A program made the translations under genes and the position numbers. Below, piece by piece: positions 16,917-24,973 of a DNA stretch of 64,000 bases (its first letter is position 1; each line of letters starts with the position of its first letter). Location: positions 1-64,000 of the forward strand of contig CAJOEZ010000008.1 in the NCBI GenBank assembly GCA_905233685.1, in the 5' to 3' direction. This DNA comes from an uncultured Bacteroidales bacterium. Its GTDB lineage: Bacteria > Bacteroidota > Bacteroidia > Bacteroidales > F082. The notes below the pieces were generated by a model. That model worked only from the letters and a program-made list of their open reading frames with translations. It was not told the DNA's origin and made no database searches.

Positions 16917-17644
16917 TGAAATACGCACTCATCACCGGCGCCTCTCGAGGATTGGGAAAAGCCATCGCCCTGCGCTTGGCCAAGGACGGTTTTGCCGTCG
17001 TTATCAACTACCAGTCGAACCGCGAGGCCGCCGAAGATACTTTGAAGCAAGTCCAAGAAGCCGGAGGCACGGGCGAACTGCTGCCTTTCGACGTTTCCAA
17101 TCCGCAAACCATCGAAACGGCTTTGGATTCGTGGTCGGCAAGCCACCCTGACGATTATATTTCCGTTTTGGTCAACAATGCGGGTATCCGTCAAGATAAC
17201 TTGATGATTTTCATGCAGGATGAACAATGGAACAAGGTCCTCGACACCACTTTGAACGGCTTCTTCTACATCACGCGCCGCCTGCTGAAGGACATGATGA
17301 CCCACCGCAACGGGCGCGTCATCAACATGGCTTCGCTGTCGGGACTGAAAGGCTTGCCCGGACAAACCAACTACTCTGCTGCTAAGGCTGCCCTCATCGG
17401 AGCCACCAAGGCCTTGGCACAAGAAGTGGCCGCTCGCAAGGTGACCGTCAACGCCATCGCCCCAGGTTTCATCACTTCCGACATGACCAAGGAGCTCAAC
17501 GAGGCCGAACTGAAGAAACTCATCCCGTTAGGTCGTTTCGGCAAACCTGAGGAAGTGGCTGCTTTGACCAGTTTCCTCGCCTCCGACGAGGCCGCCTATA
17601 TCACCGGACAAGTCATCTCCATCAACGGAGGTCTATACACCTAA
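16916..17644 (+). CDS. fabG: 3-oxoacyl-ACP reductase (FabG-type SDR)
   Basis: The 242-residue product is a classical short-chain dehydrogenase. It has the NADP-binding TGASRGLGKAIA, the NNAG motif at 87-90, and the catalytic Ser140, Tyr153 and Lys157 (NYSAAK), and it ends GQVISINGGLYT. In this cluster it would reduce each beta-keto group on the ACP-bound aryl chain before dehydration to the conjugated double bond. It is translationally coupled to the lyase. It could also serve ordinary fatty-acid synthesis, but the linkage favours the polyene pathway. Confidence 0.93.
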   Translation: MKYALITGASRGLGKAIALRLAKDGFAVVINYQSNREAAEDTLKQVQEAGGTGELLPFDVSNPQTIETALDSWSASHPDDYISVLVNNAGIRQDNLMIFMQDEQWNKVLDTTLNGFFYITRRLLKDMMTHRNGRVINMASLSGLKGLPGQTNYSAAKAALIGATKALAQEVAARKVTVNAIAPGFITSDMTKELNEAELKKLIPLGRFGKPEEVAALTSFLASDEAAYITGQVISINGGLYT

Positions 17645-17676
17645 AAAACAACTAAATAACTAAACAACTAATCACT

Positions 17677-18231
17677 ATGAAAAAAACTATTTTAACCATC
17701 GTCATGGCCATTTTCGCCATCACCGTATTCGCACAGAACGAAGAAACCAAGAGTTTTGTTCCCAACGGCTATCAAGGATTCCTTGAAGAAAGCAATTCGT
17801 GGCATTTCGACCAGAATTTAGCCACCACCATCCAGCTTTCGACCACACACGGTTTCTACTTCAACGACCATATTTACGCAGGTCTTGGCTTGGGTGTGGA
17901 ATTCAATTCAAATCTTTTCCTGATGCCTTTCTACACCAATTTCCGCTACATTTTCATCAACAAAAGTGCAGTCAGTCCTTTCATAAGCTTGCGCCTCGGT
18001 TCCTATGTTTCCAGCAATATGGGAGCCTACGGTGACCTGGCTCTTGGCGTGCGCTTTTCATCAAAGAGAGACTTTGCCGTCAGCGTGTTAGTGGCTGGTA
18101 CATATTATGACAAAATAACCCGCGAATATTATGATGAATTTGTCGATAACCAGGGCATTTGGCATAATGAGTGGGTGGTAAGACAAATCAACCCTTCGGG
18201 CATTTCCCTGAGAATTGGTATTGAATGGTAA
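17677..18231 (+). CDS. Exported outer-membrane barrel-like protein within the polyene cluster
   Basis: The 184-residue product has a clear signal peptide ending TVFAQ. Alternating strands follow (HIYAGLGLGVEFN, FISLRLGSYV, GDLALGVRF, DFAVSVLVAGTYY), ending SLRIGIEW with a terminal aromatic residue. This is the pattern of a small outer-membrane barrel. The leader is repetitive (AACAACTAAATAACTAAACAACTAA). Its place between fabG and a ketosynthase suggests a link to placing the pigment in the outer membrane. That is inference only, and no named family is recognised. Confidence 0.75.
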   Translation: MKKTILTIVMAIFAITVFAQNEETKSFVPNGYQGFLEESNSWHFDQNLATTIQLSTTHGFYFNDHIYAGLGLGVEFNSNLFLMPFYTNFRYIFINKSAVSPFISLRLGSYVSSNMGAYGDLALGVRFSSKRDFAVSVLVAGTYYDKITREYYDEFVDNQGIWHNEWVVRQINPSGISLRIGIEW

Positions 18232-18252
18232 TTATTTGAACAAAAAACATTT

Positions 18253-19485
18253 ATGGCAAGAAGAGTCGTCATCACAGGCATGGGCATTTGGTCGTGCCTT
18301 GGAAAGAACAAGGAAGAAGTTGAAGCCTCGTTGCGCGAAGGCCGTTCGGGCATTGGCATCGATCCTCAACGTGTCGAATACGGCTATCGCTCGCCTTTGA
18401 CAGGCATTGTGGAACAGCCACAACTGAAAGGCAAACTCGACCGCAAGCTGCGTATGTATTTGGCCGAAGAGGGCGAATATGCCTATATGGCCACCTTGGA
18501 GGCTTTCCAACAAGCAGGGGTTGATGATGCCTATCTGTTGGAAAACGAAGTCGGTGTGTTGTTTGGCAACGATTCGTCGGCCAAGGCAGTATTAGAGGCT
18601 CACGAAATAGCCATGGAAAAGAAAGACACCACCTTAATTGGTTCTGCCGCTATTTTCCGTTCGATGAACTCCACGGTGACGATGAACCTTTCCACCATCT
18701 TCCACCTGAAAGGCATCAACATGACCATCAGTGCAGCCTGCGCCAGCGGCTCCCATTCCATCGGATTGGGTGCTATGCTGATTCGCAACGGCTTGCAGGA
18801 CATGGTGCTTTGCGGTGGCGCACAAGAAACCAACTATCTCTCGATGGGCAGCTTCGACGGCATCAGCGCGTTCTCGATTCGCATCGACGAACCCGCCAAA
18901 GCCTCACGCCCCTTCGACCGCGACCGCGATGGACTGGTGCCAAGCGGTGGTGCGGCGGCCTTGGTTTTAGAGGATTATGACCATGCTGTTGCCCGAGGCG
19001 CCACCATTTTGGCTGAGGTGTCTGGCTACGGGTTTTCTTCCAATGGCGAAATCCACATCTCGCAGCCCAGTGAGGACGGCTGCTATCGTGCCATGACCCG
19101 CTCAATGAAAGAAGCTGGAATCGAGCCGGCCGATGTTGACTATGTGAACGCTCACGCCACCTCTACGCCACAAGGCGACATGTTTGAGGCTTTAGCTTTG
19201 AAACGGCTCTTTGGCAAAACCCAAACGCCCATCTCGTCCACCAAATCCATGACTGGCCACGAGTGCTGGATGGCAGGCGCCAGCGAAATCGTCTATTCCA
19301 TCCTGATGATGCAAGGCGGCTTCATCGCCCCGAACATCAATTTCGAGCACCCCGACGAATACTCCAAAGGCTTGAATATCATCAATACCACGACCAACAA
19401 GGAGCTCAATGTCATCCTCTCCAATTCCTTTGGCTTTGGAGGAACCAACTCGGCATTGGTGATTAAAAAAACAAATAATAACTAA
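18253..19485 (+). CDS. Beta-ketoacyl-ACP synthase (FabB/FabF type)
   Basis: The 410-residue product has the complete Cys-His-His triad: Cys163 in SAACASGSHS, His301 in VNAHATSTPQGD and His336 in STKSMTGHE. It ends SNSFGFGGTNSALVI. It should condense malonyl-ACP with the aryl or polyenoyl-ACP. It is one of three ketosynthase genes with full triads in the cluster. A secreted-protein gene lies on each side, but all run in the same direction with small gaps. Confidence 0.93.
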   Translation: MARRVVITGMGIWSCLGKNKEEVEASLREGRSGIGIDPQRVEYGYRSPLTGIVEQPQLKGKLDRKLRMYLAEEGEYAYMATLEAFQQAGVDDAYLLENEVGVLFGNDSSAKAVLEAHEIAMEKKDTTLIGSAAIFRSMNSTVTMNLSTIFHLKGINMTISAACASGSHSIGLGAMLIRNGLQDMVLCGGAQETNYLSMGSFDGISAFSIRIDEPAKASRPFDRDRDGLVPSGGAAALVLEDYDHAVARGATILAEVSGYGFSSNGEIHISQPSEDGCYRAMTRSMKEAGIEPADVDYVNAHATSTPQGDMFEALALKRLFGKTQTPISSTKSMTGHECWMAGASEIVYSILMMQGGFIAPNINFEHPDEYSKGLNIINTTTNKELNVILSNSFGFGGTNSALVIKKTNNN

Positions 19486-19501
19486 TCAAAACACAAGCAC
19501 T

Positions 19502-20023
19502 ATGAAGCGTTTATTCTTAATGGCATTCATGGCCGTATTTGCCACGGCTGCATTTGCAGGAAACCATATTAAAGTGATTAACGGAGACAAGAAGTTCTTC
19601 AAGTCAGCGGAAGGAAATGTCTATTTAGAAGTGAAATATGACGGTGCTTTATTCGATGACGAGATGCCTTTGACCGAAAAATACAACGATGTTGAAGCCA
19701 AGACAACCATTTCTTATAATGGCTTCATCGAGGAGTTCAAAGACAACAATAAAAAGTTGGATTTCGTTACGACAGAATCCGAGGCAACCTACAAGATGAC
19801 CATCCAAGTAACAAAAATAGATGAGTTTATCAATGTAATGGGTTGGATTCCTGGCCCCTGCATCCGTGTTTGGGGAACCTTGACTGTTACCAATGCCAAG
19901 AGTGGAGAGACTCTATTAGTCGTTGAAATTGATGAAGTTGATGGCGGATCTGCCACTACGACCGATAAAGCTTTCAATGACGCATTTGGGAAACTTGGAG
20001 AAAAAATTGCCAAACTGAAGTAA
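19502..20023 (+). CDS. Exported protein of unknown function within the polyene cluster
   Basis: The 173-residue product has a signal peptide ending AAFAG. The mature part is mostly beta and alternating charged (NGDKKFFKSAEGNVYLEVKYD). It has a GWIPGPCIRVWGTLTV segment near residue 118 and a helical, Lys-rich end. I recognise no family. It is probably periplasmic, since it lacks a lipobox and does not end in an aromatic residue. It may assist lipid or pigment handling, judged only from its position between a ketosynthase and a methyltransferase. Confidence 0.7.
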   Translation: MKRLFLMAFMAVFATAAFAGNHIKVINGDKKFFKSAEGNVYLEVKYDGALFDDEMPLTEKYNDVEAKTTISYNGFIEEFKDNNKKLDFVTTESEATYKMTIQVTKIDEFINVMGWIPGPCIRVWGTLTVTNAKSGETLLVVEIDEVDGGSATTTDKAFNDAFGKLGEKIAKLK

Positions 20024-20045
20024 TTCAATAAACACTGTAAAATAC

Positions 20046-21155
20046 ATGCATCTTACTCCTACATTAAAAGAAGCCTACAGTAAGGAACATATGACCGCTC
20101 GTGAGGCACAAGTTAAGGCCGAATGGATCGCTTGGGGGCCCATCGTGTTCCAAGTGAGCCGCTTGATGAAAAAATTCGGCATCTTCGAGATGTTGCGCAA
20201 CAGCGACAACGGCATGACTGATACCGAGGTGGCCCAGGAAGCCAACATTAGTGGCTATGCTGCCAAGGTGATGCTCGAAGCGAGTCTGTGCATTGGCACG
20301 GTGCTCATCGACCCTGAAACCGATCGTTACACCTTAAGCAAGACGGGCTGGTTCTTCATCACCGACCGTGCTACCGATGTGAACACCGAGTTCAACCACG
20401 ATGTGAACTACGAAGGTTGGTTCCGCCTTGAAGAAAGTCTGAAAGAGGGCCGTCCCGTTGGACTGGAGCATTTCGGTCCATGGCCTACGATGTACGAAGG
20501 TCTCTCGCAGTTGCCGCCTCAAGTGCAAAAAAGCTGGTTTGGCTTCGACCATTTCTATAGCGACAGCTCATTCCAACAAGCCTTGGAAATCATATTCGCC
20601 AACAAGCCCAAGACCTTGCTTGACGTGGGTGGCAACACAGGTCGCTGGGCCTTGCAGTGCGTGGGCTTCGACCAAGAGGTAAAGGTGACCATCGTGGACC
20701 TGCCGCAACAGCTTGACATGATGCGCCGCAATACTGCCGGCAAGCCTGGGGCCGACCGCATCGACGATTATAGCATGAACCTGTTGGATGCTTCGCAAGC
20801 CTTCCCGACAAACAAGCATTACGACGCCATTTGGATGAGCCAATTCCTCGACTGCTTTGGCGAGGATGAGATTGTCAGCATCGTGAGCCGCGCCGCCAAG
20901 ATTATGGACGGTAATAGCCGCTTATATATCATGGAAACCTTTTGGGACCGTCAGCGCTTCGAGCCTGCTGCCTTCTGCCTCACCATGACGAGCCTCTATT
21001 TCACCGCCATCGCCAACGGTAACAGCAAGATGTATCATTCCGACGATATGGAACGCTTGGTTAAAAAAGCAGGCTTGGAAGTGGAACAAATCCATGACGG
21101 CCTCGGACACGGACACAGTATTATGGTTTGCAAAAAATGCGGTATGCGGAATTAG
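20046..21155 (+). CDS. SAM-dependent methyltransferase (O-methyltransferase-like)
   Basis: The 369-residue product has an N-terminal helical/winged-helix dimerisation region (residues of about 10-110, with GMTDTEVAQEANISGYAAKVML) typical of plant-type small-molecule O-methyltransferases. The class I SAM fold follows, with motif I LLDVGGNTGRWAL near 190 and the acidic strand VTIVDLPQQ. A methyl group on the aryl ring is a common decoration of aryl polyenes, so this is the likely reaction. C- versus O-methylation cannot be settled by eye. Confidence 0.85.
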   Translation: MHLTPTLKEAYSKEHMTAREAQVKAEWIAWGPIVFQVSRLMKKFGIFEMLRNSDNGMTDTEVAQEANISGYAAKVMLEASLCIGTVLIDPETDRYTLSKTGWFFITDRATDVNTEFNHDVNYEGWFRLEESLKEGRPVGLEHFGPWPTMYEGLSQLPPQVQKSWFGFDHFYSDSSFQQALEIIFANKPKTLLDVGGNTGRWALQCVGFDQEVKVTIVDLPQQLDMMRRNTAGKPGADRIDDYSMNLLDASQAFPTNKHYDAIWMSQFLDCFGEDEIVSIVSRAAKIMDGNSRLYIMETFWDRQRFEPAAFCLTMTSLYFTAIANGNSKMYHSDDMERLVKKAGLEVEQIHDGLGHGHSIMVCKKCGMRN

Positions 21156-21163
21156 GAAATCGA

Positions 21164-21181
21164 AGATTCAACGAAGTTAAT
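21164..21181 (+). repeat. 18-nt dispersed repeat, copy 1
   Basis: The sequence AGATTCAACGAAGTTAAT occurs identically at 39065-39082. Both copies lie in the leader of a cluster gene (the ACP here, the CoA-ligase-like gene there). It can fold as GATTCAAC/GTTAATC with a one-base bulge. Confidence 0.8.
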
Positions 21182-21191
21182 GCGGAATACG

Positions 21192-21218
21192 AAATCTTGA
21201 AATTTTAAATCTTTAAAT
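21192..21218 (+). repeat. 27-nt AT-rich leader element before the first ACP gene
   Basis: Identical over 27 nt to the element before pgk (14185-14211, minus strand). It ends 7 nt before the ACP start codon. Confidence 0.85.
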
Positions 21219-21225
21219 AAAAAAC

Positions 21226-21468
21226 ATGGAAAGACAAGAAATAGAAGCAAAAGTCAGGGAGTTCCTCATCGAAGACCTTGAAATTGAAGAAGAAAAGATA
21301 CAGCCGGATGCCCGTTTGAAGGAAGACATTGGCATCGACAGTCTCGACTTCATCGACATTGTAGTGATTGTCGAGAAGAAATTTGGCTTCAAAATCAAGA
21401 CCGAAGAGATGGCTAATGTGAAGACGTTCAGCCAATTCTGTGACTATATCGAAACAAAGGTTGCCTAA
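21226..21468 (+). CDS. Acyl carrier protein
   Basis: The 80-residue acidic four-helix protein has the phosphopantetheine site GIDSLDFI with Ser39. It carries the growing chain as a thioester. It is one of two carriers in the cluster; the other has a DSID motif, so the two may serve different enzymes (for example starter loading versus elongation). The start at 21226 follows the AT-rich leader. The next gene begins 7 nt after its stop. Confidence 0.95.
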   Translation: MERQEIEAKVREFLIEDLEIEEEKIQPDARLKEDIGIDSLDFIDIVVIVEKKFGFKIKTEEMANVKTFSQFCDYIETKVA

Positions 21469-21475
21469 ACGACCG

Positions 21476-22366
21476 ATGGCCGACTCTTTTCAACATAAAG
21501 AATGGTCGGGTAAGACTGACGGCTTGCCGTGGATGCAACGCTCTCTCATCGTGATGCTCCGTATACTGCCCTTGTGGTTGCTTTACGGAGTTATGGCTTT
21601 GGTAGTGCCGTTTTATTTGCTTTTTGGCAAGAGTTTCAGGCCGACATATAGATTCTTTCGAGAAGGGTTGGGTTATGGGAAACTGAAGGCGTTTTGGAAA
21701 GTCTACGTGAACCATTTCTATTTTGGGCAAGTCGTTTTAGACCGCTTTGGCGTATATGCAGGCAAGCAATATGATTTTGTTGTTGATGGTCAGTCCTTGT
21801 CTGATGAATTGGAGCAAAGCCCCGAAGGTTTCATGCAGTTAAGTTGTCATGTGGGAAATTATGAGATGTCAGGCTATTTTGTTCATCCAAAACACAAAAA
21901 AATCCATATGCTGTCATACAGCGGTGAAACCGAGACCATAATGGATAACCGCCGGCGCATCTTTGCTCAACACAACGTGGAGATGATTTTGGTGAAAGAA
22001 GACCTCTCGCATTTGTTTACTCTGAATTCCGTCCTCGACAATGGCGATATTGTCAGCATGATGGCCGATAGGGTTTTCGGATCGCAAAAAACCGTTGAGT
22101 GTCAGTTTTTTTCAAAGCCCGCAGACTTCCCCGCCGGGCCGTTTTCCATTGCAGTCCAAAAAAATGTCCCCGTTTTGGCTGTTTTCGTAATGAAAGATGG
22201 CATGAAGAAATACCATATCTTCATCAAGAGGCTTAACTGGGACACTACGTTAAACAAACGCGAACAAGTAGCACAATTAGCACAAACATTTGTTTCGACA
22301 CTTGAAGAAATGGTTCGGCAATACCCGATACAATGGTTCAATTACTATGATATTTGGAAACAATGA
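21476..22366 (+). CDS. LpxL/HtrB-type lipid A-like acyltransferase
   Basis: The product has about 296 residues. I place the start at ATG 21476, just after the ACP stop; a longer frame would overlap the ACP. There is an N-terminal membrane helix (residues 28-50). The catalytic HX4E motif is HVGNYE at 125-130, and there is a VSMMADRVFG block near 195-205. Members of this family move an acyl chain from ACP to a hydroxyl on a lipid at the inner membrane. Aryl polyene clusters carry such an enzyme, thought to attach the polyene chain to its anchor. It overlaps the next gene by ATGA. Confidence 0.9.
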   Translation: MADSFQHKEWSGKTDGLPWMQRSLIVMLRILPLWLLYGVMALVVPFYLLFGKSFRPTYRFFREGLGYGKLKAFWKVYVNHFYFGQVVLDRFGVYAGKQYDFVVDGQSLSDELEQSPEGFMQLSCHVGNYEMSGYFVHPKHKKIHMLSYSGETETIMDNRRRIFAQHNVEMILVKEDLSHLFTLNSVLDNGDIVSMMADRVFGSQKTVECQFFSKPADFPAGPFSIAVQKNVPVLAVFVMKDGMKKYHIFIKRLNWDTTLNKREQVAQLAQTFVSTLEEMVRQYPIQWFNYYDIWKQ

Positions 22367-22815
22367 GCATATCCATAAATGAAATAAACGTAAGAGAATT
22401 GTTGCCTCAACAACCGCCTTTTGTCATGGTTGATAGGCTGCTGTCTTGTGACGACAAATCTTCGGTGACCGAATTGAAAATCCGCAGCGACAATGTCTTC
22501 TTTAGTGAGGATTGCCTTTTGACGGCAGGTTTGGTCGAGAATATTGCCCAGACTTGTGCCGCTGGTATCGGATACAGGAATATGAACCGTAGCGGTAGTA
22601 TTAAGATTGGTGTTATTGGAGCACTCAACAATCTTGAGGTCAATAGATTACCTAAAAATGGTGAAAAAATCACAACTACTGTGAATTGTGTGGAAGAAGT
22701 GTTTCAAATGATGATGTTTGATGCCGTTGTGAAAAGTGGAGAAGAAGTGTTGGCTACAACATCCATAAAAACTGCTTTGACGGACATCGAGGCTAAAAAC
22801 GAAGGCGATGAATAA
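22363..22815 (+). CDS. FabZ-like hotdog dehydratase homolog lacking the catalytic His
   Basis: The 150-residue product starts at ATG 22363, overlapping the previous stop. It has the FabZ opening LLPQQPPFVMVDRL at 13-26. In FabZ this reads LLPHR..., so the catalytic His is replaced by Gln16. The second catalytic position is kept as Glu59 in GLVENIAQ. The fold and the ACP-facing strand are otherwise recognisable. It may be the dehydratase of chain elongation working with another subunit, or a non-catalytic partner. It overlaps the thioesterase-like gene by 8 nt. Confidence 0.83.
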   Translation: MSISINEINVRELLPQQPPFVMVDRLLSCDDKSSVTELKIRSDNVFFSEDCLLTAGLVENIAQTCAAGIGYRNMNRSGSIKIGVIGALNNLEVNRLPKNGEKITTTVNCVEEVFQMMMFDAVVKSGEEVLATTSIKTALTDIEAKNEGDE

Positions 22816-23242
22816 GGAACATGAATTATTTGCAACAAAGGAAGTAGAGATTCGTTTCAGCGAGGTTGACTCGATGGGCGTGGTGTGGCACGGCCATTAT
22901 GCCATGTATTTCGAGGATGCCCGTGAGGAGTTCGGCAAAAAGTACGATTTGGGCTATCTGATGATGTATGACAAAGGCTTTTTCGAGCCTTTGGTGGAGC
23001 TGACTTTCAAGTATAAGCGTCCTTTGGTTTACGGCATGAAGCCTGAAATCTACATTGTCTATCGCCCTTGTGATGCCGCCAAAATCATCTTCGATTACGA
23101 AATCCGCGACCCCGAGACCAAGGAAATCTTTGCGACCGGGCATTCCATTCAGGTGTTTATGGACAAAAACACCTATCAATTGGTGTTGACCAATCCCGAG
23201 TTTTATGAGGATTGGAAAAAGCGTTGGGAGGTAAGTGCATGA
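22808..23242 (+). CDS. 4HBT-type thioesterase (YbgC/FadM-like hotdog)
   Basis: The 144-residue product has the family signature FSEVDSMGVVWHGHYAMYFEDARE, in which Asp18 of the VDSMG turn is the usual catalytic Asp. A single hotdog domain follows. Such enzymes hydrolyse acyl-CoA or acyl-ACP thioesters. In an aryl polyene pathway it may release stalled or finished chains. It overlaps its neighbours by 8 nt upstream and by ATGA downstream, so it is made together with the assembly enzymes. Confidence 0.9.
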   Translation: MNKEHELFATKEVEIRFSEVDSMGVVWHGHYAMYFEDAREEFGKKYDLGYLMMYDKGFFEPLVELTFKYKRPLVYGMKPEIYIVYRPCDAAKIIFDYEIRDPETKEIFATGHSIQVFMDKNTYQLVLTNPEFYEDWKKRWEVSA

Positions 23243-24384
23243 TAGTTTGCATGGCAAATAGCATCCTTTCTCCATTGGGCATGACCACGGCTGAGAATTA
23301 TGCTGCGGTCAAGGCGGGGCGGTCGGCACTTAGGCTTTATGAAGGCTTGTGGGACTTGCCCGAGCCTTTTGTGGCCTCTCTGATGGACCGGGAAAAGGTG
23401 GAAGATGCCTTTGCCGCATGGGCCGACAATAGGAAATATACCTTCTTCGAGAAGATGATTATCCTTTCGGCAAAGAAGGCTTTGGAGCAAACCGACATCG
23501 ACCCGACTTCAGACAAAGTGCTGTTTATCCTTTCCACCACCAAAGGCAACGTGTTCCTTTTGGATGAGCGCGAAACGGGGTTCCCGCAGGAAAGGGTTTT
23601 GCTTGGCGCCGCCGCCCGACAGATGACGGAATTTTTCCACAATCCTAATACACCGATTGTGGTTTCAAACGCTTGTATTTCAGGTGTATGCGCACAAATT
23701 GAAGCCATGCGCAATTTAGAAAACGGTTGCTTCGACTATGTGGTGGTTGTGGGCTGCGATGTGCAGTCGGCTTTCATTGTTTCGGGGTTCCAGTCGTTCA
23801 AGGCTTTGTCGACGGAACCTTGCAAGCCTTTCGATGCCAACCGTACTGGACTGAATCTCGGTGATGCCGCCGCGACCATCATCTATACCAAAAAAGACAA
23901 AGTGAACGAAAATGAGTGGGTGGCTTGTCGTGGTGCCATTCGCAACGACGCCAACCACATCAGCGGGCCGTCGCGCACGGGCGAAGGCAGCTACAGGGCT
24001 TTGAAAGTCGCGCTTGGCGAGGTCAAACCCGAGCAAATCGCCTTCATCAATGCGCATGGAACGGCTACTTTATATAATGACGAAATGGAGTCGGTGGCCA
24101 TCGAAAGGGCTGGACTTTCGCAAGTTACGGTCAACGGGCTGAAAGGCTACTACGGTCACACGATGGGTGCGGCTGGCGTACTCGAAACCATCCTATCGAT
24201 GTGTGCCGTCGACGACAACAATATATTAGCTACCAAAGGCTACGAAACCATGGGCGTGACCCATCCTTTGGTGCTTTCCAACCAAAACCAACCGACCTCA
24301 AAGCGGGCTTTCATCAAGCTGCTTTCAGGCTTTGGCGGCTGCAATGCGGCCTTGCTGATGGCGAAAGGAGGTGAGCCATGCTAA
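23239..24384 (+). CDS. Beta-ketoacyl synthase family protein
   Basis: The product has 381 residues, with its start overlapping the thioesterase stop (ATGA). It is divergent from FabF but keeps Cys146 in SNACISGVCAQ, His273 in NAHGTATLYND, and His307 in GYYGHTMGAAGVLE. It lacks the long N-terminal MGxxSPLG glycine pattern of FabF but starts with an equivalent strand. With a full triad it should be active. It may act early, on the starter. It overlaps the next gene by 7 nt. Confidence 0.88.
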   Translation: MIVCMANSILSPLGMTTAENYAAVKAGRSALRLYEGLWDLPEPFVASLMDREKVEDAFAAWADNRKYTFFEKMIILSAKKALEQTDIDPTSDKVLFILSTTKGNVFLLDERETGFPQERVLLGAAARQMTEFFHNPNTPIVVSNACISGVCAQIEAMRNLENGCFDYVVVVGCDVQSAFIVSGFQSFKALSTEPCKPFDANRTGLNLGDAAATIIYTKKDKVNENEWVACRGAIRNDANHISGPSRTGEGSYRALKVALGEVKPEQIAFINAHGTATLYNDEMESVAIERAGLSQVTVNGLKGYYGHTMGAAGVLETILSMCAVDDNNILATKGYETMGVTHPLVLSNQNQPTSKRAFIKLLSGFGGCNAALLMAKGGEPC

Positions 24385-24947
24385 AGGTTTATATCAATCC
24401 TGAGACGGTGATGATCAACGGCAAAGCATTGGAACACAAGGAAAAAGGCTCCGCTTTGCTGACAGAAGTGTATCGTACCTATGTCGGCGATTATCCCAAG
24501 TTCTTCAAGATGGACACCTTGAGCAAGTTGGGTTTTGTGGCTTCGGAATTGCTGTTGCAAGCAGAGGGCAAACCGCGTTTCGAGCCTTGCGAAGACCGTG
24601 CCGTCGTGTTGTTCAACTGCTGTGCCTCGTTGCAGGCCGACACGGCTTATCAAGCCACGATACAAGACCCTGAGCATTTCTTCCCCAGTCCGGCGGCGTT
24701 CGTCTATACTTTGCCCAACATCGTGACGGGCGAAATCGCCATCCGAAACAAATATTTTGGCGAGACTTCCTTCATGGTCTTGCCTGAGCGCGACCCGCAA
24801 ATCATGGCACAACAATTGCAGAACGCCTTCCTCGACCCGATGACCACAAGCATCCTCGGCGGTTGGCTCGATTGCAGCGACGAGTCGCATTTTGAAGCAG
24901 AATTATTCATCATCAAATCTTTGAATTTTAAATCTTTGAATCTTTGA
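24378..24947 (+). CDS. Ketosynthase-like small protein (no active-site Cys seen)
   Basis: The 189-residue product resembles the N-terminal half of a ketosynthase fold, with VLFNCCASLQADTAYQ and SPAAFVYTLPNIVTGEIAIRN. It lacks the C-terminal His motifs and cannot form a normal triad. Homologues in similar Bacteroidota clusters are, as I recall, annotated as 3-oxoacyl-ACP synthase-like. It may be a structural partner like a chain-length factor. Its last codons run into the AT-rich repeat, giving a repetitive tail KSLNFKSLNL that is probably not functional. Confidence 0.7.
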   Translation: MLKVYINPETVMINGKALEHKEKGSALLTEVYRTYVGDYPKFFKMDTLSKLGFVASELLLQAEGKPRFEPCEDRAVVLFNCCASLQADTAYQATIQDPEHFFPSPAAFVYTLPNIVTGEIAIRNKYFGETSFMVLPERDPQIMAQQLQNAFLDPMTTSILGGWLDCSDESHFEAELFIIKSLNFKSLNL

Positions 24948-24964
24948 ATTTTAAATCTTTAAAT
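24916..24964 (+). repeat. Duplicated AT-rich leader element before the second ACP gene
   Basis: A 22-nt unit starting AATCTTTGAATTTT occurs perfectly at 24916-24937 and 24939-24960. The second copy and the following AAAT form a near match to the 27-nt leaders at 21192 and 14185. The downstream end is 9 nt before the ACP ATG. The first copy is inside the coding end of the upstream gene. Confidence 0.85.
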
Positions 24965-24973
24965 AACAAAATC

